The notes beneath the pieces are model-generated. The model was not told the DNA's origin. It made no database searches and worked only from the letters and a program-made list of their open reading frames with translations. 64,000 bases of DNA. Origin: Platerodrilus igneus. Taxonomy: Eukaryota > Arthropoda > Insecta > Coleoptera > Lycidae. Location: positions 5,952,001 through 6,016,000 of the forward strand of contig JARFIW010001082.1 in NCBI GenBank assembly GCA_036346225.1, written 5' to 3'. The position numbers and the translations under genes were made by a program. This document shows, one piece after another, positions 22,588-35,480 of the stretch. Position 1 is the first letter of the stretch. Each line of letters begins with the position of its first letter.

Positions 22588-22872
22588 TTACTTATTGGAA
22601 TTGAATTTTAGGTTTAAGAGATATGCGTATATAGAACTAAGATCACCAATATCACTTTTTTTGTTCATAGATTTTGTATTCTTATAAATATGACATACTT
22701 CCATAAAAATTCTTTTGAAAGTATTGTTTTCTATTTGAATGATATTTGGGTTGTTGAAATCCAATTTATGTCCGTCATCAAGTGCACGTGTAGCTAATGC
22801 ACATGCTTTAGGTTTAGTATGAATATCACTTTTATGTTGTGTAATTCTTTGTTTCAACAACCCAAATATCAT
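22588..22872 (-). pseudogene. PLE GIY-YIG endonuclease C-terminus (left copy)
   Basis: A 94-codon minus-strand frame. LKQRITQHKSDIHTKPKACA is the conserved region after the GIY-YIG core (the Arg and the HKSD). ALATRALDDGHKLDFNNPNI follows, then IENNTFKRIFMEVCHIYK with the conserved Glu, and a C-terminal LSSIYAYLL tail. The GIY-YIG motif itself and the whole reverse transcriptase are missing. The frame spans the palindrome loop and left arm. The apparent ATG is within the fragment, not a genuine start. Confidence 0.85.
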
Positions 22873-23023
22873 TCAAATAGAAAACAATACTTTCAAAAGA
22901 ATTTTTATGGAAGTATGTCATATTTATAAGAATACAAAATCTATGAACAAAAAAAGTGATATTGGTGATCTTAGTTCTATATACGCATATCTCTTAAACC
23001 TAAAATTCAATTCCAATAAGTAA
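22856..23023 (+). pseudogene. PLE endonuclease C-terminus (right copy)
   Basis: Mirror copy of the left fragment read on the plus strand. It begins only at NNPNIIQIENNTFKRIFMEV, proceeds through NKKSDIGDLSSIYAYLL and ends at the TAA near 23,021-23,023. It is about 37 residues shorter at its 5' side than the left copy, because the arm begins inside the coding sequence. It has no start and no catalytic motif. Confidence 0.85.
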
Positions 23024-23106
23024 ACTTCTACAAAACTTTGGATAGTTAAGTATTATATAAACACATACCCTTATATATGGTAACCTTTACGTTACTTGGG
23101 AACACA

Positions 23107-23126
23107 GACATACTATCACACACACA

Positions 23127-23166
<40 letters not shown>

Positions 23167-23195
23167 CACACACACATCCAAACACACACACACAT
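23107..23195. repeat. (CA)n microsatellite inside the right PLE arm
   Basis: Counterpart of the (GT)n tract in the opposite arm, with more uninterrupted CA units. Confidence 0.9.
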
Positions 23196-23610
23196 ACATA
23201 CACTCAAACATACAGTTAGGTACCTCATTCTACTTACACATGCACCCATACATACATATAAATCCAAGATAGCATTAATCAAATTTTTGAAATTCTGCCA
23301 AACCAATATTTTACCTTTTCTATTTTAAAAAAAAAAAAATTTTTTTACCATTTAAAAAAGCTATTTTAAATATTTAATTTATACACAATAATTTCATGTT
23401 CCAATCATATTTATAACCAATCTCATTGTAAGTAGCTGCAAGTTGTCATACTTATAGTATTAATCAGTGTTTATATATTTTTAGTTAAACCTGTGATCAA
23501 GCATAAAATATATGCGAAAATTTAGGTATTAAAGAAGAGTAGTTATTTCCAGCAGACCTATAACCCACAAACTATCATATTAAATTAACACTAAAGGTCG
23601 TTAACAATAC

Positions 23611-23613
<3 letters not shown>

Positions 23614-23656
<43 letters not shown>
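23614..23656. repeat. (TA)n microsatellite on the right of the PLE palindrome
   Basis: About 21 TA units, starting some 30 bases beyond the right arm. It mirrors the TA tract at the left arm. Confidence 0.92.
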
Positions 23657-23657
<1 letters not shown>

Positions 23658-24205
23658 TATGTGTCCAAGATAAGGACGAACAGCATGGGAATCTCAAAAA
23701 TCGAAAAACTTACAAAGACGGTTAAATTACAAAAATGTGGTGTAATTTGGGGGTCAATACTATGCTGCTGAGAAAATCCCAAAATTCGGCTTACTTCCGG
23801 AGATATTCGAAATTGTCCAATAAATTAAATTCAGGGTTAAATAGTTGTAGTACAAAGAAACCCAAAACACACTTTAATGTAATAAACAATTTTAGACGCT
23901 TTGTTGGTAATATTCACGAATATTAAATTACAGATAAATATATTTTTCCCTACAGTGTGATAAGGGTTACAGTTCATTCAGATTCATTTAAAAAATTGTA
24001 AGTCGTTGACATGCAGGTGTTGCGTGAAAGGATCATGCGGGATCAGGCAGGGTCACATAGTATAGGAATGTGATACAATGACAACTACCACCAAACATAC
24101 TAAGATTATGACGGGCGAACGCTCAACAGTGCAGGAAAACTTCAAGTTAATTACTTAGCAGCTATAGACTAGGGCACATATGGCTATGAATTAACAGATG
24201 GACGA
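23657..24205. other. No gene recognised
   Basis: Immediately after the TA tract the sequence GTCCAAGATAAGGACG begins a segment of mixed composition without clear coding similarity. Confidence 0.45.
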
Positions 24206-24208
24206 TAA

Positions 24209-24380
24209 CGTGGGAGATCCCGTGGATTTTCAACTTAACCAAAAAGAAAGATTTGGACGAATTGGATCCAAACAACAAAAAAGTATTAGAAATTAAAAGA
24301 AAACGATGGCAAGTCAATGTACAACTCTTGGCTCCATGGAACTCCTTTGGCTACCTGAAGGTGTATTGTAAGTCGTGACT
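24209..24380 (+). other. Unrecognised short open segment
   Basis: One plus frame is open from the RWTITWEIPWIFNLTKKKDL segment to a TGA at about 24,378. It continues with DPNNKKVLEIKRKRWQVNV and APWNSFGYLK. The residue mix (Trp-rich, charged, no Phe/Ile/Asn excess) is less like random AT-rich DNA than other frames here. An AACAG precedes it and a TTGTAAGTCG, similar to a splice donor, lies near the end, so a host exon is conceivable. I do not recognise the family and assign no function. Confidence 0.25.
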
Positions 24381-25837
24381 AACTAGGTTATGTTGTCTGT
24401 TTCTTTTTTATGACTTTTATGCATGATGTTGTTTGAAAATACTTTGATAAGATTATACAACGTACACTCTTAGTTACAGTATAGAGTAAATTATAAGATG
24501 TAAACAATCTGGACATTCACAGTTTTAAGTGAATATGTGAGACCTGTTGCAAATTACCAGCATTGGATCATCAAGTTATAACCAATTCCATATGAACTGT
24601 TTATGAAATTGTACACTTTTATATCTGCATTTGAGTACAGGAACATTGTTCAGTCGCTTAATTTAGGTGCCTTTAGAAGTTTTTTTAGTACACCTGTTTG
24701 AAGGATTCATGGAATAATATTGTATTAAAATAGATTTAGGTGCCGTAACAAGTGCAAAGTGTTTTTTGATTTGTTTACACCTAAAGGTAGTATTTTGTAA
24801 AACGAAACTCCCATTCACCACAAGGACAGCGTAATTAAAATTCCCTGGGTTACTCATCATCCACTAGGAATCTTACTAGACTAGACGAGGTGGGGGCCCA
24901 TAAACTTGACAGTAACAATTAAAAACAGTTCAAGGTAAATGTTATTGGTAACGTAGCTTGACATTCTAACTAGGCAAAATTTTTATATTGTTTAATTTTG
25001 TTCTATTTTCTCCATTTATTGCTATAAGAACCCACTCAAGCACCACGGTTGTTAGCCGGTTCAACATGATGTTGTTACGTTATTTCCGTCCCTTTTGGGC
25101 AATTCCAAATTTAATAATTCAACGCTTCATTCGCCCGTAACATCGTGCGCAATGATCCGAAAGTTCCTAAAGGCATAGTATTAGCAGATATAAAAAAAGC
25201 ATGTTCAGTGGCAATTCACGTGCTTATCTACAAAATTCAGATTGAAAAACTGGAGAAGAAAAGATAATAATCATTATTATTAATATAAGAATATTACTAA
25301 TTTGAAAATCCTTTGATAACACGGGTATTTTCAATTTTCAAAAGAATTTCTTTCTCGCATATAACGGTAGGGTATGGCATAATTAATCTAAAAAACCATG
25401 ATATGTAAATACCACTTCTCCATGATTGTATCTTAGCCCTAATCAAATTTGCAAAACATTTAAAAAATTTCACAATAAAAAGAATTCAAAATGGTCGTGG
25501 ACCAACGAGTTAAAACACTCTAAGAGGGATATGAATCGTACAAGTATCAAGTGAATTTCTGCACAGATATGAGTTACAACTATAGCTGCTTTTCTGTAAT
25601 TTATAATCTCATCAATAAATCGATAGATAGCATCAGAAAAAGATGTGAACAAATTTATTTGAATTAAATTATTTAATAGGAGTAACGCTCTTTTTTATCA
25701 ACACTATTTAAAATTACAATTGCAAAATTCTACATTATTCAAAAGTGATTGGATAACTTACATAACGAAGATACCAGCTGCATAATCCGGTGTAAATAAA
25801 ATAAAAAATTTTAGTTAAAAACTCAGTTGCATAATCC
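24381..25837. other. AT-rich stretch, no gene recognised
   Basis: No similarity or strong repeat structure was seen. Confidence 0.55.
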
Positions 25838-26156
<319 letters not shown>

Positions 26157-27284
26157 ACTTCTGCTCTTATAGAAATATAGAAATAAGACAAGAAATAATT
26201 TATATATTGTTTTTTATCCTTGTGTCTAATTCTTTAAGCATGGAACATTTCTTCAAAATGATCATGGTTGTGTTAATAAATTTTACTACAAATGTTTTGA
26301 GCAAATGTGATTTTTGCACACAAATTGTAGTGCTTTTATATATTTGAAACAAGTTTATATAAAGCGCAATTTTATCACGTTACAAATGTAGATTTAAGAT
26401 AAATAGCAGGAAATTTAAATACGTTCAGAAATAAAACTCTCAGGCCACCATTCATCAACTGCATGGATGTAAAAACATCTATGTGAATTTACTTAAATAG
26501 CATACCAATGACATTAATTTACTACATGTTAAATGTCTACAAATTTTACCATTAATTCTTCCAAACCGAATGAATAAATATAAAATATATAAATACAAAT
26601 TGATTCTTACGTAAGGAAATACGCAAGAAAGTAGGCACCTCCATGGAAATTAATTTCATTTTTAATTTATATTTTCTATAATTTATTCATAATTTATATA
26701 ATTACCATACACTCATCGTTGCATTTATATTTTTTAGTGTTGCACTAGTTTGCATAGCGCTTCCGCTGAATTATAAATCCTTTGCGCCTAACTATAACTC
26801 ATAAAAAATGTTATTTTGAGAAAATGTAGGTTGATAAAAAATCAAAGCGTATAATAATGTAGTACAAGCCATACAACAATTACCGAGTCCATGCTAAAAT
26901 TTAGGCAATAAACTGAATCGTGGTCAAAATGTAGTTGTTAAATTTAAAAAATTTTAAACTAAAAACCTCAAAACAACTCCAGAAAAAAATTATAAAGATT
27001 TAAAGAAAAGTTACTAAAAACCATACGAAGAAAAGGCAATTAAGAACGCACCAATGAATAACTTATATAGAAAAAATTTACAGTATTAGTGAAAAAAGGA
27101 TATCAATTCTGTAAGTTGCATGTCTTGAAAACAATTTACGATATAACTAATAGATTTCATAACACGGATCAAGTAGCTTTGAAAATACAATGTTCAATAT
27201 TTTAAACAGGAGGACTATTAATACATAGAGTAGAAACAAGGAAAGAAGGTCATATGTGTCTGACTAAATCCACAACCTATCACT
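26157..27284. other. AT-rich stretch, no gene recognised
   Basis: No coding similarity or repeats beyond A/T-rich simple sequence. Confidence 0.55.
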
Positions 27285-27285
27285 A

Positions 27286-27400
27286 GGGTTCTTTAAACGC
27301 TCATCCATCCATATGATAAAAGTATAGCAATACGAGTATATCTTTAGGGTTCTTTAAACGCTTATCCATCCATATGATATAAGTATAGCAATACAAGTTG
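27286..27400. repeat. Tandem duplication of a 60-bp unit
   Basis: GGGTTCTTTAAACGCTCATC begins a unit at about 27,287 and recurs (one change) at about 27,347. The match continues through CCATATGATA, AGTATAGCAATAC to about 27,400. Confidence 0.85.
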
Positions 27401-27465
27401 TGCCAGTTTTAAGTAAGACATACGTGAACACGTTCACCTGAGAAAACAACGGAGACGGTTGTAAG

Positions 27466-27612
27466 AGGTCGTTTTTAGCGAGCCTGGGACACCTCCTTTT
27501 CTTAATACTATTGGAGGGAGATCTCCGTGCATTTAATAGGTGATTTTTGGCGAGCCTGGGACACAACTACTCTTCATACTATTGAAGGGCAATCCCCGTG
27601 TATCTAATTACC
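27466..27612. repeat. Tandem duplication of a 73-bp unit
   Basis: Two adjacent units share GCGAGCCTGGGACAC (about 27,477 and 27,551), ATACTATTG and a CCCCGTGTAT/CTCCGTGCAT tail, with several substitutions between them. This is an old local duplication of unknown origin. Confidence 0.8.
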
Positions 27613-27734
27613 TATTCGGTGAGTTCGACAATCGAAACTATGTAACCGCGTTGGAACGTTTGCCATTTTGTCAGTATATGTCATCCATGTTTTACGGTGA
27701 ACCAATAGTGAGTCTCCAGTCTAATTATTCAACT

Positions 27735-27739
<5 letters not shown>

Positions 27740-27773
<34 letters not shown>
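27740..27773. repeat. (TA)n microsatellite
   Basis: About 17 TA units. Confidence 0.95.
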
Positions 27774-27776
<3 letters not shown>

Positions 27777-29631
27777 ATGATAATGAGGTCACGAGGGTTC
27801 TTTGAGCACCAAATTCTGTCAAATAATCCAGCAAAAACGAAGAAAAAGGAAATCCATGGCGCTCAAGACAAGATAATATCCTAAAAAGTGGTCGTAAACA
27901 AATGCTTTGTAGTTGTACATTGGTTCTAACGCAGGCTTTGTGAATAATGCTGGATTAATATTTGGGTCAAAACCACAACAGTAGTATTTTTGAAATGGGT
28001 GGATAACCAACTAATAAACAACCTACAAAAACCATTCTTGATTATTATGGATAGTTTGTCCTATCGTTCAACTTTAGTTAAAGAAATGCTATAGTAATCA
28101 TGGAATAAAGATACATTTTAATAGTGGTTAATAAACAATAACATCATTGTGACGAACATACGTTCAAGTCTGAACTGTGTGCACTGACAAGTCGCATAAC
28201 AATAGTAAACAGTATAAGGAAGATGAGTTGCTACAAACCCACGGGCAGAACGAGCCTTTAGCGATTACCATCTTATTATTGCGACTTTAATGCGATTGAA
28301 TGATGTGGGCAAATGGTAACAAAAATAATCACAACAAAAAATATTGGTCGTTATGGCTATAACGATGACAAAGTCCTGGCAATGTGGAAATAATTACTAA
28401 ATCCGTGTAGTGAAGATGTTTAGCAAGCTTGTGCCAAAGGCACAAATGCCGTTATAATAAATATCGACACCCTTATAATACAACTTGGTGAATACTCACA
28501 AGCAAAATTGAAAATGGTGAAAATTAAATAAAAGTGCTTTATACTACTGTTTACTCATTTTAATTGATGTAATTTCACCTTTTTACAACAAATTTGTAAT
28601 TAAATATTTAGGAAGTATATTCCTGTAATGAGTTTTAATTCTAGGTTGGCAAACATTAATTTCATGGGCTGCATTCTAAAAACAAATACAACATAATCTT
28701 ACTTTTTGCTATAAAATTTATACTGCTGGCTTTTTAAAATAGGATAGGTACCATTCCTAGTTTTTCGTAAATGAAATATACTTTATAAAGTGTTGAAAGC
28801 ATTAATCAAAATTAATTCATTTAGCGAAGATGTCATTTTATTAAAATGTCAACAAAGCAAAAGCTTAGTTTATTCTTACAGATCGGTTGCCAAAGCTATC
28901 GACTTGATAAAGATTTCAACTGCAGCTAAAGAACTTTATATTGCAGTTATTGCACCTCACTACGCAGATTAATAGGTGTAACTCAAATTTTTGAAAATGC
29001 GTTTTATTTTAATTGAATTCATTGAACTCTTAAAATACTAGACCATCCGACTGTCCATTTAAAAATGGTCAAAACAACTCCCTGTGCAAAAATAAAATAT
29101 TATTTGCAATCCTGCTTTATTGCGGTTTGCATATGAGCGAAGCTTAATGAAAACTATTGAACCGGAATATTTATTTGATCCATAGTTTCTACCATAATTG
29201 GAATTCAATCATATTCTATTTCTTGTGGATAAGACCTGAAAGTTGTTACTTCACAGCAAGATAAATGAAAAAAATTATGATTATTTAAGAAACGCCAGAG
29301 AATTTTCACACGTATCTCAGGGATATTGAAGAAAACGTTGCTTGGTATCAGTGTTTGAAATAATGTCCCAGAGCTGTTACTTAAAAGTAACAAGTTTAAG
29401 ATGTTTGATAGAATTATAAGTATTTATTAACGCTCGAGACATACATAAACTCTTTTATAGTATTACAAACAGATTAATAAATAACAGAACTAACAAATGG
29501 TGAATTTAACATACGTGCAAATATAGGAACCGTCAGATCAAATATCGTTAATGAAGTAAGAGAACACACCAGAACCAGAATTCCTACCAATAAGTGATAA
29601 CATCCCTAGGGTCCTTGTTAGTATAATGCTG
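27774..29631. other. AT-rich stretch, no gene recognised
   Basis: Short open frames only (for example 60 codons at 28,790-28,972) without recognisable motifs. Confidence 0.55.
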
Positions 29632-31271
29632 CACTGAGAAAAGGATTTTGTTGCTTCAACTGAAAATTAGTTGATTCAATTAGAATTTTGGTTTGTATAT
29701 AAACAATGATCTATATGCATTAAATAGAACATAATAAAATGTTGGAAAACCGATTTTGAAGCAAACAAATCTAAATTTGCACCACAATAATTATGGCATT
29801 TACTCAAATCGCTATTAATGTAACTTGAATGTTAGGTATCGTTACTTCAATTGCTTGAATTATTTAATACTTTTATCAAATAAACTGTTATGTTACATCA
29901 ACACGTTGAATATCCCACTTACATATAAAAATCATTGAAGCAAATACTTGAAAGGGTTTGTAGCATTAAAACAAACTATTCAAATTTTTCAACTAACCAA
30001 AAAGCGTCATTGGTTTGACTAATCCATATGTTGAGCAGATAATAATTATTAAGCTAAGTGGCTAATAAGGTTCAAGTAATAACATTTTTGGTTTAATAAA
30101 ACTTTTATTGTGTTGAATTGAAACATTTAGCTGTCAAATCAATCATTTCGTTGCGTTGTACATTGTTTAGAAATAGAATTAGTTTAAACATCCAAGGTAG
30201 TTTGATTCAATATCCAGCTTGATCGATTCCGGCTTAATGAAGTTATTTTAACCATTTTTTTTAATACAACTTGGCGATCAACAAATGAGTTTGTTCATCC
30301 CTAACAGATTTTAAAAAAATATTGATTTAAAATAACTTCATTCAGTCACATTATCAAGTTGTATATTGAATCAAATCTCACCTTGAATGTTACATTAACC
30401 CTAGTTCATCCTGCATAATTTTCAGTATAGCTTCCACTTCAATTTTATAAAACTGACACTGATTATTGAAAGTTTGTTTATTCCTTGAGGTTGCCATTGA
30501 TCTTTGAAGTTATACGTTCGCTTATATAGTTGAATGCTAAAAACAACGGCATTTAGTTATGGGTAATGAGACCAATTTATAAGTAGGTACTTACGTGTTT
30601 TAGACGAAGAGATTTTGCTTAAACATAGTACAGCATACTAAATTTATCTTCCATGTATTTTTACAGTTAGTTGAAATACTTTTATGGAAACTAACACAAT
30701 AAACAATGCGAAGTAACGCTTGACGCCATGTTGACGTGTCGCAGTCGAAGGGTAGCAGTATATTAAAGATATAATGTGCGCGCGCAGTACAACCAATACG
30801 CAGTATCGGACACTTACTGAAAACGATTGAAGTTCAACAAATAACCCGACGTTTGATTTGGCAATCGTAGTTTATTTAAATCAACAAGCTAAAGTACGTT
30901 TGTTTCAATGTTAAATTTGTTACAAAACGTGTTCATTTGACACTTTTTTCAGCATTCATTTAACTAAAATGGATTTTTTTCAACATTAATGTAGTATTGG
31001 ACTAAAATATGAAATTTGTTGACAATATTAGTTTGTATTAAATACGACTGATATTCAATGAAATTCACTTTTGCATTCATTTATTAACCAACTGTTATTA
31101 TGCATTCAAACAAACAAATTTAAGTCAACTAATTTTTGATGTTAGTTTAACCATCTACAAGCGGTTCAGTGAATATAGTTTCGTTTAGAACGACTAAAAA
31201 ATACTTGATCAAATGCTTTACTCTTCAAAACAACAGAATTGGTTGTATCAACCAAATCACTTTTCTCAGTG
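29632..31271. mobile_element. 1.64-kb non-coding element with CACTGAG inverted termini
   Basis: The left end CACTGAGAAAAGGATTTTGT matches the inverted right end CACTGAGAAAAGTGATTTGG, giving imperfect terminal inverted repeats of about 25-30 bp. The interior has no coding frame. It is filled with CAA(C/T)-rich words and includes an internal hairpin whose arms are listed separately. This is the architecture of a non-autonomous DNA transposon. The CACTG ends are compatible with the CMC/Chapaev group, but the flanks (GCTG on the left, TGCT on the right) do not give a clean target duplication, so the superfamily is open. Confidence 0.6.
30175..30402. repeat. Internal inverted repeat (hairpin) of the CACTGAG element
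   Basis: Bases about 30,175-30,252 are repeated in inverted form at about 30,325-30,402. Shared blocks include TTTGATTCAATAT, CTTGAT and AATGAAGTTATTTTAA. The loop is about 70 bases. Confidence 0.75.
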
Positions 31272-34200
31272 TGCTTTGATTAAACACTCCAACAGAAAAG
31301 TCTAAATAAAACACAATCTATTACAGCAATTTATAAGAAAAGAATTTGATATTTTATACAATCTAGAATACAGAAGATTCACGTTTTAAATATCGATCAG
31401 TACATTTAAGTGACAAATGCGTTAGTCATGACATCAAATTTTGAAATTTAATACATGGAATCAAATGATTCATGGCGTCATGACATAAATATGATAACTA
31501 TGATATACTCTAAAGTATAATACCTCTGCACTGACATCTTTGTTTAAGTAAATTCAATTGGACGAACGTTATTAGACTTTAAAATGTAAATTATTCAATT
31601 AGGAGATTGTAGTGAGGTAGGGTTGATTTCAGACCAAACCGCGTACATGCAAAAATACATTACGCTGGTTTCAAGACAAACGGTGTGCGCTCTTGTGAAA
31701 CGTAACAATAACTACGTGCACGCAAAAATACATTAAGCTGGTTTCAGGTTAAATACATTGGTGATTTCCTCAAATAATACGTTCCTCATTCAGACAAGCA
31801 GTTAAGCCATATGCGCTGTGTGCGAGAATTATCCATACAATCTTGAGATATACTTTATCAATAAATATATGACAAAAATTATACAAAATGTGTGCAAAGT
31901 AAACCACTGCAGTGTATCCAATTTTTCCACTTTTTAAACACATCCACGTCTCTGCAACTAGGCTCTCAAAAAAACAATAATATGAGAATCAAATTCTTCC
32001 TCTAACAGACCTTTTTTCATTAACATTTTTAAATGAAAGAACAGAAGACACAGTCAAATCCTATGAAAACTGTGCATCATTCAATAATTCATTACGCTTA
32101 TCTTACCAAAAAAAACAGTTATTTTGCAGAGAAAGATGACGTGTTACAATGGTATTTGTTTGTCTTTAATTACCTCTTCTGACTGCAGTTAATCACACAC
32201 TATTGAACATTTCCTTGTATTCTGCTAAAACTTAACAATCATGATTAAGCGAGTACTAACAAAAAAATACGGTAAGCTTCACTCCCATTGGCAGATAATA
32301 GGTGATTGCGGCATTCTTCTAATGTACAAAACACAGTTCACATTTGAAATAATCTGCTTACAATAGGAAGTAATACAAAGTACTTATACATTTTTTATGC
32401 AAACCAATGCCAAACTTTTTATTGGCATGACTTTGATTGCAATGGAAATCGTGTATACAATGTATTTTAAAGTTTACTGCGTAATCCACTTATACATATT
32501 AAAAAACTCTACTATCACTAGAACAGCAAGTCTTGAAGAAAATTCTCAATTTTCAGCTCTGGTAGATTTCGCGTCTTGAAGCTGATGAATAGCAATAGAT
32601 TAATGACAATAAAAAGTGCCACGAATATTGAAATTTCGAAAAGCTCATCCTATATTTTCAATAATTACCTATAGTTCTTTCTTACAACAAAGAAACACTC
32701 CCAACATAATACCTGATCTGCAATTTAATTGCAAATTGCAAGCAAGGTACACGGATGTGAATTAACCACCATACATGACATGAGTTTCAATGTCTTACAA
32801 GAACTGAATTAGGATTATTTATATCACTCAGTCTATAGCTAAATAAAAACCTGAGGAATTTCCAAATACGTTGAGCAATTGTACTACTGTGAGGAACAAG
32901 TTTGTAATTAATTTTTTTCAAAAACCACTACTTCAAACGAAGGACATTTTAAATTATGGTTTAAATATGCTGTTTTAAATCGAACAATTCCAGTTACGTT
33001 TTTTCACATGAAGTGCGGTACTAGACTTCCTTACGAAATAGAGTAATGATTTTTCAGTTCTTCAACTTGAAGAGATTCTAGACAAATACACAATAATAAT
33101 TGAACAAAAAAACATTGCCATTGACATACATCCAGCAGACCTCAATTCAGCAATAAAGTTCGTTAACGAACGATTAGCGATTGAATTTAACATTCCTTTC
33201 ACATTTAAAAATAAATTATTGTTATACTGTTTACATAATAGGTACGTTCACCTGTTATTTGTATCACTTGTTATTGAGAAATATGCGATACAAATCTACG
33301 AAACCTGAGTAAGCGTGAATGTATATCGCAAAGCTCTCATGCAAGCCACAAGCAGGAACAACAAGGTTATAAACAATCCAGTTCATATTTCAAAGTGTAA
33401 TTAGGTAAATAATGAATATGACTGACTATAGGAGGTTCATTAACGTCGACAAAGAGAAATTGACTAAGAGAATTCGCTAATGTGATTAATTACAACGTTA
33501 TAGCAAACTAGATGAATATGAGTAGATGACGTTCGCATATTATATGATTTTACTCTTGTTGGCTGCGCTATGTATTAATTATGATTATAATTAGGGAAGT
33601 TGATTTTAGACACAAACGTTTGCGAGAGTTCTAAAGACGACATTTCAAATTATTATTTACAAGTCATTTACGATACGAACTATTTAAAGGCATTTATTGT
33701 TTTAATACTAAAGCTAACGCTGTTAAAAAATTAAATTTATACCGTCTCAAAACGTTACAGCAGACTACTTCGCTTCCGAATGTTGAATAAAATTCCAAAA
33801 AACATATTCGGTGTTCACTGAAATTTAACAGCTAGTTTGGAGTTATTTGAAAATGGAAAGCGATATCGCAATGCGATTTTCACCATTTTTGTTTGAGGGA
33901 TTGTGAGTTGTTGCTGTACTAAGTTTCACATAGAACTGATTCCACTGCAACTCAAAATGACTTGTTAATTTTCAAGTCTAAGAAAATTTTGGTATAAGTG
34001 TAAAGTAAACTTGTATATTTTTACAAGGGTGTATATGTAGTTCAATCGTTCCTCTTTTTAAGGATTTCAGGTTTAATGCTTTTAGATATACGGCTGGATA
34101 GGCTACTAACGTTTTATGAACAAAAAACAAACGGGGGGGATGAGGCAAGGGTCGGTTGAAGAACAGTTTTAATTAATCGAACTAAGTATCTTGGCTTTCT

Positions 34201-34899
34201 TCATGTAAAGTGTTACTTTTTACTTATTATTCTAAAGTGTTCTTTTTATTTTTTTTTCATTCTTGTAACAATGATGCATGCTGAAATAAACTACAATTCT
34301 AAAATAAATATTAATGTCCCAATTTCAAATAGCAGATTTTCGAAAACTCAAAAATAAGGGACCTACATGCCTTTAAAATTACATTTTTAGTGTCACTTTC
34401 ATTAACATATTTCAGTTGTTGGTAAATCGATTCATTTCAAATTTGGTACACTTACTATTGGTGTTCTTTTGTGCAGTTATTCGAAATCACTCCTCCAATT
34501 GATTAAGCATCTACAGCTTTTTCATTTTTATTTTCTGATACCACTGATTGCATAAAATGAAAGAGTATATAAAAACAAATAAAAAAGGTTTACTCGTTTT
34601 GTTTCGTTCTCTGAAATGAGCGGTTTCTGAGAAAAACATCCTCAAAGACTGTCTTGCACTGTACAAATAACAAATTACTTTACCTTATTTTCGGCATTTT
34701 ACAAAGCATGCCACAGAAACATATGTTATGTTTCTAAAGAAAACTAAGATCATTTTGACAGATAGTAAGTTGTGAATTTTTATTTCAAAACCGAATTAGA
34801 TTAATAATCAGATATTGAAATGCAGGACATTTTGACAGTTGTCAACTCAACTCAAAAATTTAGGATTTCTTTATTCAGTAGTTTAAAAATAAGTACTAT
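31272..34899. other. AT-rich stretch, no gene recognised
   Basis: The only structure seen is a diverged tandem pair near 31,645-31,755 sharing GCAAAAATACATTA(A/C)GCTGG. No coding similarity was seen. Confidence 0.55.
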
Positions 34900-34919
34900 T
34901 TATTAGAATTGACAATAGT

Positions 34920-35480
34920 TTACACTTTTTATAACAAATTTTAAAGGACTGCTTTCCTTCAAACCATAAATTAATTCTTCTCGAGAAATTTCGACCAACT
35001 TTAAAACAAATTTCACAACTGTTAATAACTCTTTGTCTCAATTCTTGAACATTTTCTGCTGTAGTGCGATATATTGGAGATTTTAGGTAACTTCTACAAA
35101 TATTCCATTGTGCTAATTCACGTGATCTGTGAGCCCACTGAAAAATCCCACAGCGTCAAATCCATCCCCCATTAAAAAAATCTTCTAACCGCTACACCAT
35201 AATGTGGCGAAGCCTCCATCTTGTAATAGTTACATTCAATTCCTAATTTGAAAGAGCGCGTTTTCCGAAAGAATAGCTAAACTAATTTCTTAAAAATCGA
35301 AATATATTGCACTGCTGGATTTTGGTGGCATGAAATATGGCCCAATTTAGTGCTAGTTATACAATATGAGTTGGATATTTTCCTATTCCAGGGTATAAAA
35401 TGCTTTCTATAAAGGTGAATCCAATCAGTTCCTACTATCCGTAGAAGATTTACAATGACGATAAGAGAACTCCACATACT
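34920..35480 (-). pseudogene. mariner-type transposase C-terminal remnant
   Basis: The minus strand reads ITRWRLRHIMV overlapping LQDGGFATLW (about 35,225-35,190), the second catalytic Asp block with a frame change. Next is a degenerate GWIxRCGIFQWAHRS region where the third catalytic block should lie. The well-preserved YLKSPIYRTTAENVQELRQR then follows, with VINSCEICFK and RRINLWF (about 35,085-34,960). The YLK-VYRTTPENVQELRQ-like segment is diagnostic of the mariner-type group seen elsewhere in this window. Upstream (35,477-35,277) an open stretch may be the region before the second Asp. The gene is dead. Confidence 0.6.

Larger units (their letters stand above)
22046..23584. mobile_element. 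Two PLE 3' ends in head-to-head inverted arrangement (1.5-kb palindrome)
   Basis: Bases 22,046-22,759 are repeated in inverse orientation at 22,852-23,584 with very few differences, apart from the length of an internal GT/CA repeat. A 92-base loop (22,760-22,851) separates the arms. Each arm, read outward from the centre, encodes the last residues of a PLE GIY-YIG protein and then a 3' untranslated region, and ends exactly at a (TA)n tract. The loop encodes extra upstream residues belonging to the minus-strand copy only. So both copies are 5'-truncated and joined through their 5' sides, a configuration reported for PLE insertions. Confidence 0.85.

Noticed and set aside
22295..23328. Four open frames rich in Thr-His or Cys-Val
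   Set aside because: Produced by the GT/CA microsatellites inside the PLE arms.
27286..27612. Regularly repeated units as a CRISPR-like array
   Set aside because: Only two diverged units of each kind lying directly side by side, without spacers, in a eukaryotic sequence.
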